Shown here: one piece after another, positions 45,761 to 56,760 of the stretch
Numbering within the stretch: position 1 is the first letter of the stretch
Layout of the letters: the number at the start of each line of letters is the position of its first letter
From: Gigantopelta aegis
Taxonomy: Eukaryota; Mollusca; Gastropoda; Neomphalida; Peltospiridae
DNA length: 64,000 bases
Direction of reading: 5' to 3'
Assembly: GCF_016097555.1 (NCBI RefSeq)
Contig: NC_054709.1
Coordinates: 30,300,207-30,364,206, forward strand
The notes under the pieces: generated by a model
What the model was told of the DNA's origin: nothing
Seen by the model: only the letters and a program-made list of their open reading frames with translations
Database searches by the model: none
Made by a program: the position numbers and the translations under genes

Positions 45761-46040
45761 TATAGTACAGATGCCATTTTATGGTTTAATGATGGATGAC
45801 AGTTCAAGACGCCTTGGATGGCATTGTGCAAACACGTTTGCAACTTGGTCAAGGTCAATCTCCTCGTAATGAATGTACAATAGTGCCAGTGCAGACAGGC
45901 GTTATTGCCCCATCGTTGGCTTTGTATATGAATGTAAACGCCTTAATGGACTTCCACTTCGTTCGCACTCACAGGAGGTTGCTGGAATAGTGCATGCGAT
46001 TATGAGAATACTTTTTATGTTAGGGAAGTGGGTTTACAAT
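45761..46040. other. short coding-like sequence, unrecognised
   Basis: A 64-residue plus-strand frame at 45796-45990 is GC-balanced compared with its surroundings. It might be a piece of a transposase, but no motif supports this. Confidence 0.2.
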
Positions 46041-46047
46041 TAAATAT

Positions 46048-46075
46048 TTACACACACACACACACACACACACAC
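46048..46075. repeat. CA microsatellite
   Basis: About 13 ACAC dinucleotides followed by poly-C and poly-A. Confidence 0.9.
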
Positions 46076-47055
46076 TCCCTCCCAAACCCCCCCCCCCAAA
46101 AAAAAAAGAACAAAAAAAACCCCACCCAAACAACAACAAAGAAACATTCACCTGTATTATACATTCATGCACAACTTCATACTGCAAATTCCAGAAAAAA
46201 AAATATTTTTATAGATGTTGCTTTCTTGAATTTTCCAATTACCGTTCATCACTAAACATATTATTTCTTATTTTTGAACCCCCTCCCCCCAAATTTTTGG
46301 GTTACAAAATCAAAATACACCATGGACGTTAACCCCCACCCCTCTTCTCCCGTATTTGTATTTTGCACTAGGAAACAATATTAGACTATAAGCAGCAGAG
46401 GAGAGCTTTTAGTGTAAAACTTTTTTTTAAAGTTGCAGGCTAACATTAAATTGTGTCTGTTTAGCGCTGAGATTTTATGAAGAACAAGAAACTTATGTCG
46501 AGACGTAAATTGCCAAAATTTATGTAATACATTTTTTTTCATGGTTTGTTTGTTTTGTTTTGTTTTTTTTTGTTTTTTTTGTTTTGTGGGTTTTTTTAAT
46601 GATTTATATCTCATGTTGTGAAGTCTGCAATTCTAAATCATATTTGACAAAAAAAACATGAAATATCCTCTATTTAAAGGGTAATATGGGTAGGCGATAC
46701 TGCGGCTTTAATTTTGGCTTGCATGTCAAATATTGAAAACGAGTGCGCTAGGCTCCTTATGCTTGAACAAAACATGTTACTAGTGTGAAAAACAACTGAA
46801 ATAAGTATACTACCGCTACTAGTGCATATAGGTAATTGGGTTATATCACTTGCAGCTTGTACTTACGTTTGGAAATCACCTTCCTGAGCCACTGAGCAGA
46901 GGGCCTTTGTATAATATTTTCATGACCAAACATTTCGAAAGCTTAACATGAGCTCGGTGTAATACATTTACAACAAGCTAAAACTGTGTAATAACAAGCG
47001 CATGATATGCATGGACGCCTATATGAATATAGAGCCACATACGGGCACTGTGTTA
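46076..47055. other. no gene seen
   Basis: AT-rich with a T-rich simple stretch at 46528-46598. Confidence 0.4.
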
Positions 47056-47076
47056 ATAATAATAATAATAATAATA

Positions 47077-47110
<34 letters not shown>
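47055..47110. repeat. (ATA)n microsatellite
   Basis: About 17 AAT trinucleotides with one break. Confidence 0.95.
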
Positions 47111-47191
47111 TTCTGAAAGGAGAACATCTGCTTCAACGGGGGGGGGTCCTCCGAATCCCCCCCCCCCCCCCCCCCCGTATGTACAGCGATA

Positions 47192-47325
47192 GAACTGTGA
47201 CATGTACTACCCTTTCTGTGGGATGGTGCATATAAAAGATCCCCTGCTACTAATAGAAAAAAAAATGTAGCAGGTTTCCTCTCTAACTATATGTTAAAAG
47301 TATGCCCCACCAAAAAAAGAAGAAG

Positions 47326-47357
<32 letters not shown>
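47192..47357 (+). mobile_element. SINE core fragment with poly-A
   Basis: TGTGGGATGGTGCATATAAA, AGATCCCCTGCTACTAATAG and GCAGGTTTCCTCTCTAACTA are the shared core. The head is missing and the tail is replaced by an A-rich stretch (47317-47357). Confidence 0.75.
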
Positions 47358-47359
<2 letters not shown>

Positions 47360-47454
47360 AACTTGCAAAGTAATCGAGTAACGGCGACTCAGGTCGCTAT
47401 AGACTTTGCACTAACCCCTCACGCATAGACGTTGAGATGGCCCGTAGGCACCAT

Positions 47455-47820
47455 ATCACTGACTTTATACGCAGGTCGGATTTAGAGGGGTATCCTGCAC
47501 CGATAGGTTTGCTGGGGGATTTGATCCTATGACCCATCGAACATCTACAGTGATGGAACTGGGGGTTGTATACAGGATAGGAATGACATCTAAAGTGAGA
47601 GGTCAGTCTATTTGCGAGGGTTTACAAGTCGATATCAACGATATCTGAAGTGGGGGGTATCACAGTTAATAGTTGTGTGTGTGTGGGGGGGGGGACGTTA
47701 CATGCCGATACCAACGATATGTGAATACTGAAGTGGCGGTTACAGACTAGTTGAGGGGGGGGGGTACCTAATGATAGGAACAATATCTGAAGTGGGGGGG
47801 GGTCAAAAAAGAAATCCATA
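47455..47820 (+). repeat. dispersed repeat, right copy
   Basis: Direct partner of 45505-45760. It contains several roughly 70-bp modules with CGATATCTGAAGTGGGGG variants. Confidence 0.75.
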
Positions 47821-47904
47821 GGTGATAGGGAAAGAAGAAAAGTGTTTGAATTTACAAAATATAGTTTTTTTGTACAATGTTGCTGAATGACCATATTTGT
47901 TAAT

Positions 47905-48753
47905 GTTCCTGGAATGGGACAGCATGCCCAAATGCACCCTAAAACAAATCTAACGCACGTGGCACGTTGTGCGACAATTGCAGGAAATTAGCGTGAAATG
48001 GTCAGAATTTGGCGAATGCACATAAAACTCTGGGAAAAGACTGGGGTAGTTATGGGTATTTAAAGCTGCAATGCTCGCAATGGTTTACGGGCTAGGAGAC
48101 CGTATGTTAGCCCCGTCCTGCGACGTCAACATCGACATTTACGTGTTCGCTGGTGCGCGAATGTACAGGGGTGGAACTTGGGGAAACTGGCGGCGAGTAT
48201 GGCAGCGACGAGTCACGTTTCCTTCTACAGCGACGTGATAGACGACAACGTGTTTACAGACGCCGCAATGAACGTTTTGCCAACAACTGCGTCGCCCAAG
48301 TTGACAGATTCGGTGGAGGGAGCCACCTCATACACCGGCAGAAGTGAACTCGTGTTTGTACAAGGCAACCTGACAGCTGTACGCTACCGAGATGAAATTC
48401 TTCACCATCACATGCTTCCCATTTTGGATCGACAGAGAGAACTCTTTCAACAGGACAATGCCAGGCCGCATACGGCACGTGTAACAATGGATTTCCTGCA
48501 GAATGAGAACATTAATGTGCTGCCATGGTCATCAAGGTCGCCAGATCTCAACCCCATTGAACATCTATGGGACGAACTGGACAGATGTGTACGCGATCGT
48601 GACCCGGAGCCTCAGACACTTCCGCAACTGTCACATGCACTGCAGGAAGAATGGGCTAGGATTCCACGTGCTTGGATTCAGATACTCGTTCAGCCTGTGC
48701 CAAGGAAATGTCGTGCAGTGATTGCTGCTGGTGGTGGCCACACAATGTACTGA
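47905..48753 (+). pseudogene. Tc1-like transposase pseudogene (D,D34E)
   Basis: Broken frames give GLRARRPYVSPVLRRQHR (end of the DNA-binding part), GSDESRFLLQRRDRRQRVYR, QVDRFGGGS, then in another frame TGRSELVFVQGNLTAVRYRD, LFQQDNARPHTARVTMDF, and SPDLNPIEHLWDELDR up to a stop at 48751-48753. The three catalytic positions are present: Asp at 48207-48209, Asp at 48454-48456 and Glu at 48559-48561, and the last two are 34 residues apart as in Tc1. A small deletion after FGGGS shifts the frame, and more shifts lie upstream, so it cannot be active. Terminal inverted repeats were not found. Confidence 0.9.
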
Positions 48754-48779
48754 TTTCAGCGCCCTCGTGCGACGCTGTT

Positions 48780-50010
48780 TGGTGACTAAAACGCCTCCAC
48801 TGCCGTCAGCCCATAGCAAGAACATTGTCACATACTCCTGTCAAATTTGACTTTGATACGATCATAAATAACGAAATTATGTCACTTTGTATTAGAGATA
48901 ATTCCACGAATATTTCGCCTTTGCGTTTCATTTTTGACACTTTGGGTTCACGAGATGTTACAAAAAAAAAAAAAAAAAAAGGAATGAACTAGGTGAATTC
49001 CATAAAATAGTACGTGAACTGAGTTCACATGAAAATAGTTTGTCCACCTGCTTCCGAATGTCCCATGGTCAGTTTGTACAGGTTTTGGAGCTAGTGAAGA
49101 ATGACATCATAAAAAAGACCACAAATTGGAGAAAACCAATAAGCGACACTGAAAGGCTTGCAGTATGTTTCGTAGGTCTATATAAACGTATTGATAAACA
49201 AAATAATGCACCATATTAGGTCCTCAAAAAAAGAAGCCCCCTTCCCTTGGAGAAATAATGTGTATGACCTGATATTTGTGTGTGTGTACGCATATGCATG
49301 GCTGTACTGCAGGGACGGTCTTGTCTTGGGAATGGGTGCATCGTTTCAGAAACACCAAGTCGACCAAGATATTACATGCCACCAACCACCACCAACATTA
49401 ACATTAACAATAAATATATTTCTGGTATTCCTATGACAAACACTGACTTTTTTGGAGCACTATATAGGCTACAGCACTTGCCCCGATTCTCTGAAATCAT
49501 AAATTTGTTGTGCGACATTTTAGAAACATCGCTTCGAGTTCTATCGGAAGCGGTTTAACGCTATACTGCTGGGCCGTTCAGCGTTCAGTGTATTTGGATC
49601 CACTAGTTCTATTTGTTTTTCTTAACGCGCGGTTGTCCATTACCGCTCTCCAGTGTAATTAGGCTTTTACACCGGTGGGTATATTAATATCACTTATGGT
49701 CACACAATTTCTGGTGGTGAAATAATTTTATATAGTTTTATCAAAGTGCTTCATAGAAGTCAGGATTTGTGTTCTGTTCACTTGCCATCGGAATCGCTTG
49801 ATTACAACTTGGTGGCCCGAGTGTTAAAACTCACTCTACTGTAGATTTTCTACAGTGACCAATACAACTGTCTCTTTTTTTCCTCTTTTAATTTTCTTTC
49901 TTTTTTTTTTCTTTTTTTTTCATCTTTCTTTCTATTTTTTTGTTTATTTTTATTTTTTAAAATTGAGAAAAAAGTGGCATGTAGCACGTCACATGGCAGT
50001 CACGTGGTTA
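48780..50010. other. no gene seen
   Basis: Contains an A-run at 48961-48979 and T-rich simple sequence at 49870-49960. The frames at 49191-49558 show no domain. Confidence 0.4.
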
Positions 50011-50015
50011 AGCAA

Positions 50016-50222
50016 GTTTGTTCGTTTTGTTTAACGACACCACTAGAGCCCATTGATTTATTAATCATCGGCTATTGGATGTCAAACATAAGGTCATTTT
50101 AACACAGTCATAAAGAAAAACCCTCTACATTTTTTCCCCATTAGTAGCAAGGGGTCTTTTATATGCACCAACCCACAGAGAAGATAGCACATACCACGAC
50201 CTTTGATATACCAGTCGTGGTG
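50016..50222 (-). mobile_element. SINE, minus strand, 5'-truncated (tail B)
   Basis: On the plus strand it starts TTTTGTTTAACGACACCACT, AGAGCCCATTGATTTATTAA, then the core in reverse (AGTAGCAAGGGGTCTTTTAT, GCACATACCACGACCTTTGA). The head is absent. Confidence 0.85.
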
Positions 50223-50251
50223 AACGACAGCAAGACTTTGCCAACTAGCCA

Positions 50252-50399
50252 GAGTCACGTGCAATCTGATTAAAATTATCTCTACTGGTCTACTAGTAGA
50301 TCTAACAGCATTGCGTGGACTCCCCATGTCCAAGTGACATTTCATCTATAAATAACAATTTAAATATCGATCAATTACACTTCGCCTTACGTATTCAGG
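50252..50399 (+). repeat. dispersed repeat, copy 1 (direct partner at 54170-54320)
   Basis: Shares AGCATTGCGTGGACTCCC, TGACATTTCATCTATAAATA and CAATTACACTTCGCC with 54170-54320. It is cut off by the CA/TA microsatellite. Confidence 0.85.

Positions 50400-50402
<3 letters not shown>

Positions 50403-50491
<89 letters not shown>
50403..50491. repeat. (CA)n then (TA)n microsatellite
   Basis: CA at 50403-50432, then TA to about 50491. Confidence 0.97.
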
Positions 50492-50497
<6 letters not shown>

Positions 50498-50520
50498 TAT
50501 GGTAATATACACAATTACAA

Positions 50521-50925
50521 ATTGGCGTTGTGGTTAGGCCATCGGTCTACAGGCTGGTAGGTACTGGGTTCGGATCCCAGTCGAGGCATGGGATTTTTAA
50601 TCCAGATACCAACTCCAAACCCTGAGTGAGTGCTCCACAAGGCTCAATGGGTAAGTGTAAACCACTTGCACCGACCAGTGATCCATAACTGGTTCAACAA
50701 AGGCCATGGTTTGTGCTATTCTGCCTGTGGGAAGCACAAATAAAAGATCCCTTGCTGCCTGTCATAAAAGAGTAGCCTATGTGGCGACAGCGGGTTTCCT
50801 CTAAAAAAAACCAGTGTCAGAATGATCATATGTTTGACGTCCAATAGCCAGTGATAAGATAAAAAAATCAATGTGCTTTAGTGGCGTCGTTAAATAAAAC
50901 AAACTTTACTTTTACTTTACAACTG
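50521..50925 (+). mobile_element. SINE (head 1, tail B)
   Basis: The head with GGCGTTGTGGTTAGGCC and box B GGTTCGGATCCC is the same as in the 1824 copy. The tail, however, is type B (ATGTTTGACGTCCAATAGCC, AATCAATGTGCTTTAGTGGC). The head and tail combination differs from the 1824 and 6897 copies. Confidence 0.9.
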
Positions 50926-51069
50926 AACAGTATGTACCCTTTACTAATTAATTTAATTTAAAAAAAATCCTAACGTAAAATCCAGAAAAAAATATTGAAA
51001 ATCAACAAACAAAATTATTATTATTATTATTAGTAGTAGTAGTAGTAGTAGTAGTATTAATTAATGAAT

Positions 51070-51110
<41 letters not shown>
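51070..51110 (+). repeat. poly-G run, 41 bases
   Basis: Lies just 5' of the second LINE ORF1 fragment, after a TAG trinucleotide repeat at 51030-51053. Confidence 0.95.
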
Positions 51111-51111
<1 letters not shown>

Positions 51112-51149
51112 GGGTAAATCAACTGGATAAGTCAAATGGCCCGACTGGA

Positions 51150-51393
51150 GCTAACCTGAGAAGAATTGTGAAAACAAATCTGGCTGGAACCCATGGAGTA
51201 AACATCTTGAGTGCTATAAGAAAAGCAAACCCCAATATCGAGATATATAATATCTCGGTATAGAACACCGGATATTTAGATATCTTGCTTTTAGGCCCCT
51301 ATCAGGGTGAAACAATCTAGGTCAACAGTGTGGCATACAAATTACATGACTACCAATCAAAGCCAATTAAATGTGTGAAATGCTAGAGGTGGG
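51150..51393 (+). pseudogene. LINE ORF1 fragment, second locus (before the minisatellite)
   Basis: LRRIVKTNLAGTHGVNILSA, IRKANPNIEIYNISV, a stop, YLDILLLGPYQGETI, a stop, then PIKCVKC, a stop and RWGDTVKRCRSTREHEVG. It is the same protein segment as at 1710-2345 but without the SINE. The zinc knuckle carries a stop and has lost its His. It runs directly into the large 46-bp array. Confidence 0.8.
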
Positions 51394-53036
51394 GAGATAC
51401 TGTCAAGCGCTGTAGGAGCACTAGGGAGCACGAGGTTGGGGGCATATTGTCAAGCGTTGTAGGAGCACTAGGCAGCATGAGATGGGGACATACTGGCAAG
51501 CTTTGTAGAAACACTAGGCAGCATGAGATGGGGACATACTGTCAAGCGTTGTAGTAGCACTAGGCAGCATGAGATGGGGACGTACTGTCAAGCGTTGTAG
51601 AAACACTAGGCAGCATGAGATGGGGACGTACTGGCAAGCGTTGTAGAAACACTAGGCAGCATGAGATGGGGACGTACTGTCAAGCGTTGTAGTAGCACTA
51701 GGCAGCATGAGATGGGGACATACTGTCAAGCGTTGTAGAAGCACTAGGCAGCATGAGATGGGGACATACTGTCAAGCGTTGTAGTAGCACTAGGCAGCAT
51801 GAGATGGGGACATACTGTCAAGCGTTGTAGTAGCACTAGGCAGCATGAGATGGGGACATACTGTCAAGCGTTGTAGGAGCACTAGGCAGCATGAGATGGG
51901 GACATACTGCCAAGCGTTGTAGAAACACTAGGCAGCATGAGATGGGGACATACTGTCAAGCGTTGTAGAAGCACTAGGCAGCATGAGATGGGGACATACT
52001 GTCAAGCGTTGTAGTAGCACTAGGCAGCATGAGATGGGGACATACTGTCAAGCGTTGTAGTAGCACTAGGCAGCATGAGATGGGGACATACTGTCAAGCG
52101 TTGTAGGAGCACTAGGCAGCATGAGATGGGGACATACTACCAAGCGTTGTAGAAACACTAGGCAGCATGAGATGGGGACATACTGCCAAGCGTTGTAGAA
52201 GCACTAGGCAGCATGAGATGGGGACATACTGCCAAGCGTTGTAGAAGCACTAGGCAGCATGAGATGGGGACATACTGCCAAGCGTTGTAGAAGCACTAGG
52301 CAGCATGAGATGGGGACATACTGGCAAGCGTTGTAGTAGCACTAGGCAGCATGAGATGGGGACGTACTGGCAAGCGTTGTAGAAACACTAGGCAGCATGA
52401 GATGGGGACGTACTGGCAAGCGTTGTAGAAGCACTAGGCAGCATGAGATGGGGACGTACTGGCAAGCGTTGTAGAAACACTAGGCAGCATGAGATGGGGA
52501 CGTACTGGCAAGCGTTGTAGAAGCACTAGGCAGCATGAGATGGGGACGTACTGTCAAGCGTTGTAGAAACACTAGGCAGCATGAGATGGGGACGTACTGG
52601 CAAGCGTTGTAGAAACACTAGGCAGCATGAGATGGGGACGTACTGGCAAGCGTTGTAGAAACACTAGGCAGCATGAGATGGGGACGTACTGGCAAGCGTT
52701 GTAGAAACACTAGGCAGCATGAGATGGGGACGTACTGTCAAGCGTTGTAGAAGCACTAGGCAGCATGAGATGGGGACGTACTGTCAAGCGTTGTAGTAGC
52801 ACTAGGCAGCATGAGATGGGGACATACTGCCAAGCGTTGTAAACACACTAGGCAGCATGAGATGGGGGCATACTGTCAAGCGTTGTAGGAGCACAATGGA
52901 GCATGAGATGGGGCATACTGTCAAGCGTTGTAGGAGTACAAGGGAGCATGAGATGGGGACATACTGTCAAGCGTTTAAGAGCACTAGGGGTCATGAGATG
53001 TGGGCATACTATCAAGCGTTGTAGGAGCACTAGGGA
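51394..53036 (+). repeat. 46-bp minisatellite, large array (about 36 units)
   Basis: Highly uniform units contain GCAAGCGTTGTAGAAACACT and AGGCAGCATGAGATGGGGAC. Variation is mostly at TCAAG/GCAAG/CCAAG, GTAGAAA/GTAGAAG/GTAGTAG, and GACATACTG/GACGTACTG. Each unit read in frame encodes RWGHTVKRCRSTRQ, the His-Cys half of the LINE ORF1 zinc knuckle. The edge units (51394-51470 and 52857-53036) are the most diverged, as expected for old ends of an array. Confidence 0.95.
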
Positions 53037-53170
53037 GCATCCAACTTGTTTCCGGTGCGGTTCAAGTCATCCCAAGAGGTTCCCCAACAATCTGTGCACT
53101 AAACCAATGGTTTGTGCCATCTATCGGGGCCCTCATTGCACACATGTCTGTCTCCCTTTCTTTCAATCAA
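53037..53170 (+). pseudogene. LINE ORF1, second Cys/His motif after the array
   Basis: The frame continues out of the last units as REHPTCFRCGSSHPKRFPNN, LCTKPMVCAIYRGPHCTHVC, a second and third Cys/His cluster like those in LINE ORF1 proteins. The array therefore sits between the first and later knuckles. The frame then enters a CT microsatellite. Confidence 0.7.
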
Positions 53171-53190
53171 TTACCGGGTATTCTGTATTT

Positions 53191-53192
<2 letters not shown>

Positions 53193-53260
<68 letters not shown>
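53193..53260. repeat. (CT)n microsatellite
   Basis: About 34 CT dinucleotides; shorter TCTG and CT repeats follow to about 53395. Confidence 0.97.
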
Positions 53261-53263
<3 letters not shown>

Positions 53264-53331
53264 AGCCTGTTCCTTTGATTATATCTCCCCTCCATTTACT
53301 TTGTGTGTATCCGTATATATCTGTGTCTGTT

Positions 53332-53362
<31 letters not shown>

Positions 53363-53459
53363 CTCACACTCTCTCTCTCTTTCTCTATTTGTGTATGTCT
53401 CCGTCTGCTTTTCACCATCTGCTTGTTGCTATAGTATCCAGTGATATCATTTGTAATAA

Positions 53460-54165
53460 TTGAAGTAAGTTTTGTGAATAAAAATAATGAATTAGAAAAG
53501 CCAAGTGCACCACATAGTGTAACTGATTAAGCCGATTAAAATATGGGTTGAAATTACAATAGGTGTTGCAAAAGGACTCCTATCAATTGGTATTTTTTTA
53601 AGAGAATATTTGTGTGTGAAGAATAGTTCTTGATCGTGATAATTTATTGTTAGTTCTCCATATCAGGAATTTTACGACAATGAATGTTCCATAATAATGT
53701 AGACGCAATATCGTACTGCCTATTCACAAAGGGTTTAAGCTTCCTTTAAAACTTGTATGTGGTATTTTGGGTGTTTTAATGACTGCATTGATCTTCTTTA
53801 TATCACAGATACTCTTTGCTACATAGTATAAGTTATAATCGGCATTGCACAACAGAATCTAATAGTTTTCAACTGTCGGGTACACCTTGTGAGATAAATA
53901 TTATTTTGTTTTGTTTTTAAATCTTCATCAAAGCTTCGTGGGATACAAACACAAAGAGATCAGAAAACATCAAATTCGTTTTATATAATAGTGTTTAAAT
54001 ATGATGGTGGGCCCTGTCACTATTCATTATTTCTATCACAAATGACCATGACCAAAAGGGCTTCCTGACATAATTTGACATTTTTAGTGATGCATTTTGT
54101 CTCGAAGATATTTGAGAAATATCACATGTTCCTGTCTGTGTGTTTGTCTGCATGAATCTTGGTAT
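53460..54165. other. no gene seen
   Basis: AT-rich unique-looking sequence. Confidence 0.4.
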
Positions 54166-54169
54166 CAAT

Positions 54170-54320
54170 GCCCAATCTGATAAAAATTAGCTCTACTGGG
54201 TATACCAGTAGATCTACCAGCATTGCGTGGACTCCCATGTCCAGGTGACATTTCATCTATAAATAACAATTTAAATATCGACCAATTACACTTCGCCTTT
54301 TATAGCGTTATTCGGAAGCA
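54170..54320 (+). repeat. dispersed repeat, copy 2 (partner at 50252-50399)
   Basis: Direct, close copy of 50252-50399. It continues at the right into TAGCGTTATTCGGAAGCATA, where copy 1 has GTATTCAGGAGCA. Confidence 0.85.
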
Positions 54321-54833
54321 TATAAATTCTAAAAATATCGGGCGAGACTATTTATGAAATAGGCGAACTTGTTGGTCTATTTCAACATTTAAAAAAAATG
54401 GGGGAAAAGTGCAGTAATAAACTCTGGATTGTATACTAGTATAAACAGATTTTATGGTTATACCATCACGGGTTTTTTCTTCTTGAAACGAATTTTACAT
54501 AAAATTATATATTGTAATTAGTTTCCGGCATACTTCGTAATTTACCCGATGATTTTGCAAGTAAGGTTTTGATTGGTCGAATGAAAGGTCAACTGAACAT
54601 GAGCTCCAACGGGCTGCTGTTAGATCAACATGTAATAATGGAGCTAATTTTAATTAGATTGATTAATGCTTTGCTTTTTCCGTCTTTTTTTTTTGTATTA
54701 CACCATTCAAAGTTGCACATGCTGGCACAGACATGACTATTGTTTGTTGCGGCTAGGACATATATCGACCTCCTGATGGCTTCCTATAACCTACACCCAC
54801 CCCACCCACCCTAGCCACCCCATTAATTTCCTT

Positions 54834-54898
54834 TAACAGTTTTGTCTTTCAGATTGTAGTAGACAAGTGTACTACAATCTGAAAAAACAAAACTGTTA
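54834..54898. repeat. near-perfect hairpin
   Basis: Arms at 54834-54861 and 54870-54898 (start TAACAGTTTTGTCTTTCAGA) pair over about 27 bases with one small bulge. The loop is the 8 bases GACAAGTG. It may be a tiny MITE or a fold-back. The loop is short for a microRNA precursor. Confidence 0.85.
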
Positions 54899-55015
54899 CC
54901 ATAATAAAGCAGTCGAAAGGACATTGGACATGGTCATACTGCTACCACAAACAGTCATGTGCTTTGTCTGTATGTAGTCTGCCATTCACGAGGACGATGT
55001 ATTCCTCTTGACTGG

Positions 55016-55359
55016 TTAAAGGCATACTGTCACGGATTTAAGGATCTTATTTCTCTAAAAATGGATAATTAAAAATTACATTATATTATTGCTGGAAACC
55101 AAATCTAGCTATTGCATCACCTTAACTGAACCATGATGGAGTGAAATCCATCTCAACCATCTCGGCAATTTTAGTTTTTGAATTATGGACCATTGCCATA
55201 ATTCAATTATTTTTACAAAATGTCATTAATGAATGGAATATGGTGGTTATGAAGATGGTTGAATAAAGTACATTTAGGGACAAATCAAATTATATTTGTT
55301 CAGTTAATACTTTGTTAGACCATTAAATAGGTCAGTGGTCTGTGACAGTATGCCTTTAA
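55016..55359. mobile_element. 336-bp MITE with TTAA target duplication
   Basis: TTAA at 55016-55019 and 55356-55359 flank inverted ends: left AGGCATACTGTCACGGA, right (reverse complement) AGGCATACTGTCACAGA. TTAA duplication and short inverted ends are typical of piggyBac-type elements. The interior has no coding sequence. Confidence 0.9.
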
Positions 55360-55644
55360 ACCTGCACAAGACAGAACTTCTTGGGTATATTTATAGACAG
55401 TTCTGATGGCATTCACTTGTAATATCTTCTATGCCGATATTTGTCTTGTTAGTTCACACATTTTCTTCCTATGCCGATTAAAGGATCAGAAGGTTTAAGA
55501 ACAAAGGGAGTAATGTTGAATTATATAATAGATGACAGGTATTCAAGTAAATGTCTTTATCATGTTTAGTCATGCTTACTCTCATTTTAATTCTTGGTTT
55601 ATATATTGTATGTGTTAATGGCCAATCATTGAATTTAGGCTAAG

Positions 55645-55836
55645 ATGATGGTTTATAAGATTATGTCATCACTTTTCAACAGTAAAGAGGTAGAGTCGTG
55701 TTTCGATATTAAATGTGATCTAGTTACAAATTGTTCATACAAGCTGAATGCTGACAAAATAGTGAAATACCATAATAACCTATATCGGAAAAATCATATT
55801 GTAAGAGCACAAAATGTAGCAAAGACCTTTTTATGA
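55645..55836 (+). other. short unrecognised open frame
   Basis: A 63-residue frame starting at two ATGs with mixed, protein-like composition (CFDIKCDLVTNCSYKLNADK). No domain is recognised and there is no splice support. It may be chance. Confidence 0.15.
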
Positions 55837-55911
55837 CGTCTATACTATATAAAAGTGTCATTTTTGTCCTGTGTGCCCAACAAGACCCATACATTGAATA
55901 AATTAAATTAA

Positions 55912-56470
55912 ATACATTTTTAATAAATTAAAGTTCCGGTTTTAAAAAGTGGCCGTAAACAAACACATTCCACCAGATTAGTGTTTGTTGACCAGAAGTG
56001 CCATAAAAGTGACAAGGTATAATTATCTAAAGTCGAATTTTTTTTTTTTCCCAAACTGTTCATCAGTTGGCCAACTTAAATCAATACAATCCAAAATTAA
56101 CGGTGGGCTTAATTATTAATATATCATTTATGTCATTTTTGTTACTAAATAATTCGTTTATATTTACAGACTTTGTTTGACAATATTAGTAACACTATCA
56201 AAAGAACATTGTTTGTATATATCTACATTTATGTGCGATTTGGTGGAATATTTGTTACTATTTTGAACAAAGGCGGCCATCTTAAATTTTACTTTTCATC
56301 CTGGTTGATCCATAAATTTCTGAATTAATTTTAAAGAATATGTAATAATACATTTAAGTCATAGCACTGATAATTACATATATTTGTCTACTGAATCTTA
56401 AGAATAGTTTGCCATTGTGTTTGCATACATGAGTTATGGCGGCCATTTTGAAATTATGCAAATTAGCACA
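55912..56470 (-). repeat. dispersed repeat, inverted copy of 20938-21480
   Basis: See the 20690-22440 entry. It ends at TTATGCAAATTAGCACATTT, where a SINE tail follows. Confidence 0.8.
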
Positions 56471-56472
56471 TT

Positions 56473-56556
56473 TCCTCTCTCAATATCTGTGTGGTCCTTA
56501 ACCAAATGTGTTGAGTGCGTTGTTAAATAAAACATTGCCTTCCTTCCTTCCATTAT
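56473..56556 (+). mobile_element. SINE tail fragment (tail A)
   Basis: TTTCCTCTCTCAATATCTGT, GTGGTCCTTAACC, TGTTGAGTGCGTTGTTAAAT and a TTCC repeat. The head and most of the core are absent. Confidence 0.85.
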
Positions 56557-56619
56557 ATTGTTTAATCATAGTTATGTATGAGATGAACTGCACAAACTGT
56601 CATTGAACATGCTGTCAAA

Positions 56620-56760
56620 AGTAATTCAGGGATTTCTTGAAATCATTGGCTATTATATTCAGTGAATTCACGAAAACACTGAATAGTGTAGGGATTGTAT
56701 GAAATCCCTGACCAAAACAAGGTTTTCACGAAATTACTGAAATGTTCAGGGATTTCACGA
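56620..56760. repeat. short inverted and direct words
   Basis: TTCAGGGATTTC occurs twice and its inverse GAAATCCCTGA once; CACGAAA also recurs. It looks like a small decayed palindromic element. Confidence 0.4.

Noticed and set aside
47002..47235. ORF with poly-Ile/Asn and poly-Pro
   Set aside because: Translation of an ATA microsatellite and a poly-C run.
45505..47820. LTR retrotransposon with direct terminal repeats
   Set aside because: No TG...CA ends, primer-binding site, or gag/pol sequence between the repeats; a Tc1 remnant lies outside them.
53000..53463. Ser-Leu-rich protein with long hydrophobic repeats
   Set aside because: The region is a CT microsatellite; only the part before 53170 resembles LINE ORF1.
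54834..54898. microRNA precursor
   Set aside because: The stem is almost perfectly paired and the loop has only 8 bases, which fits a fold-back repeat better. Kept only as a hairpin.
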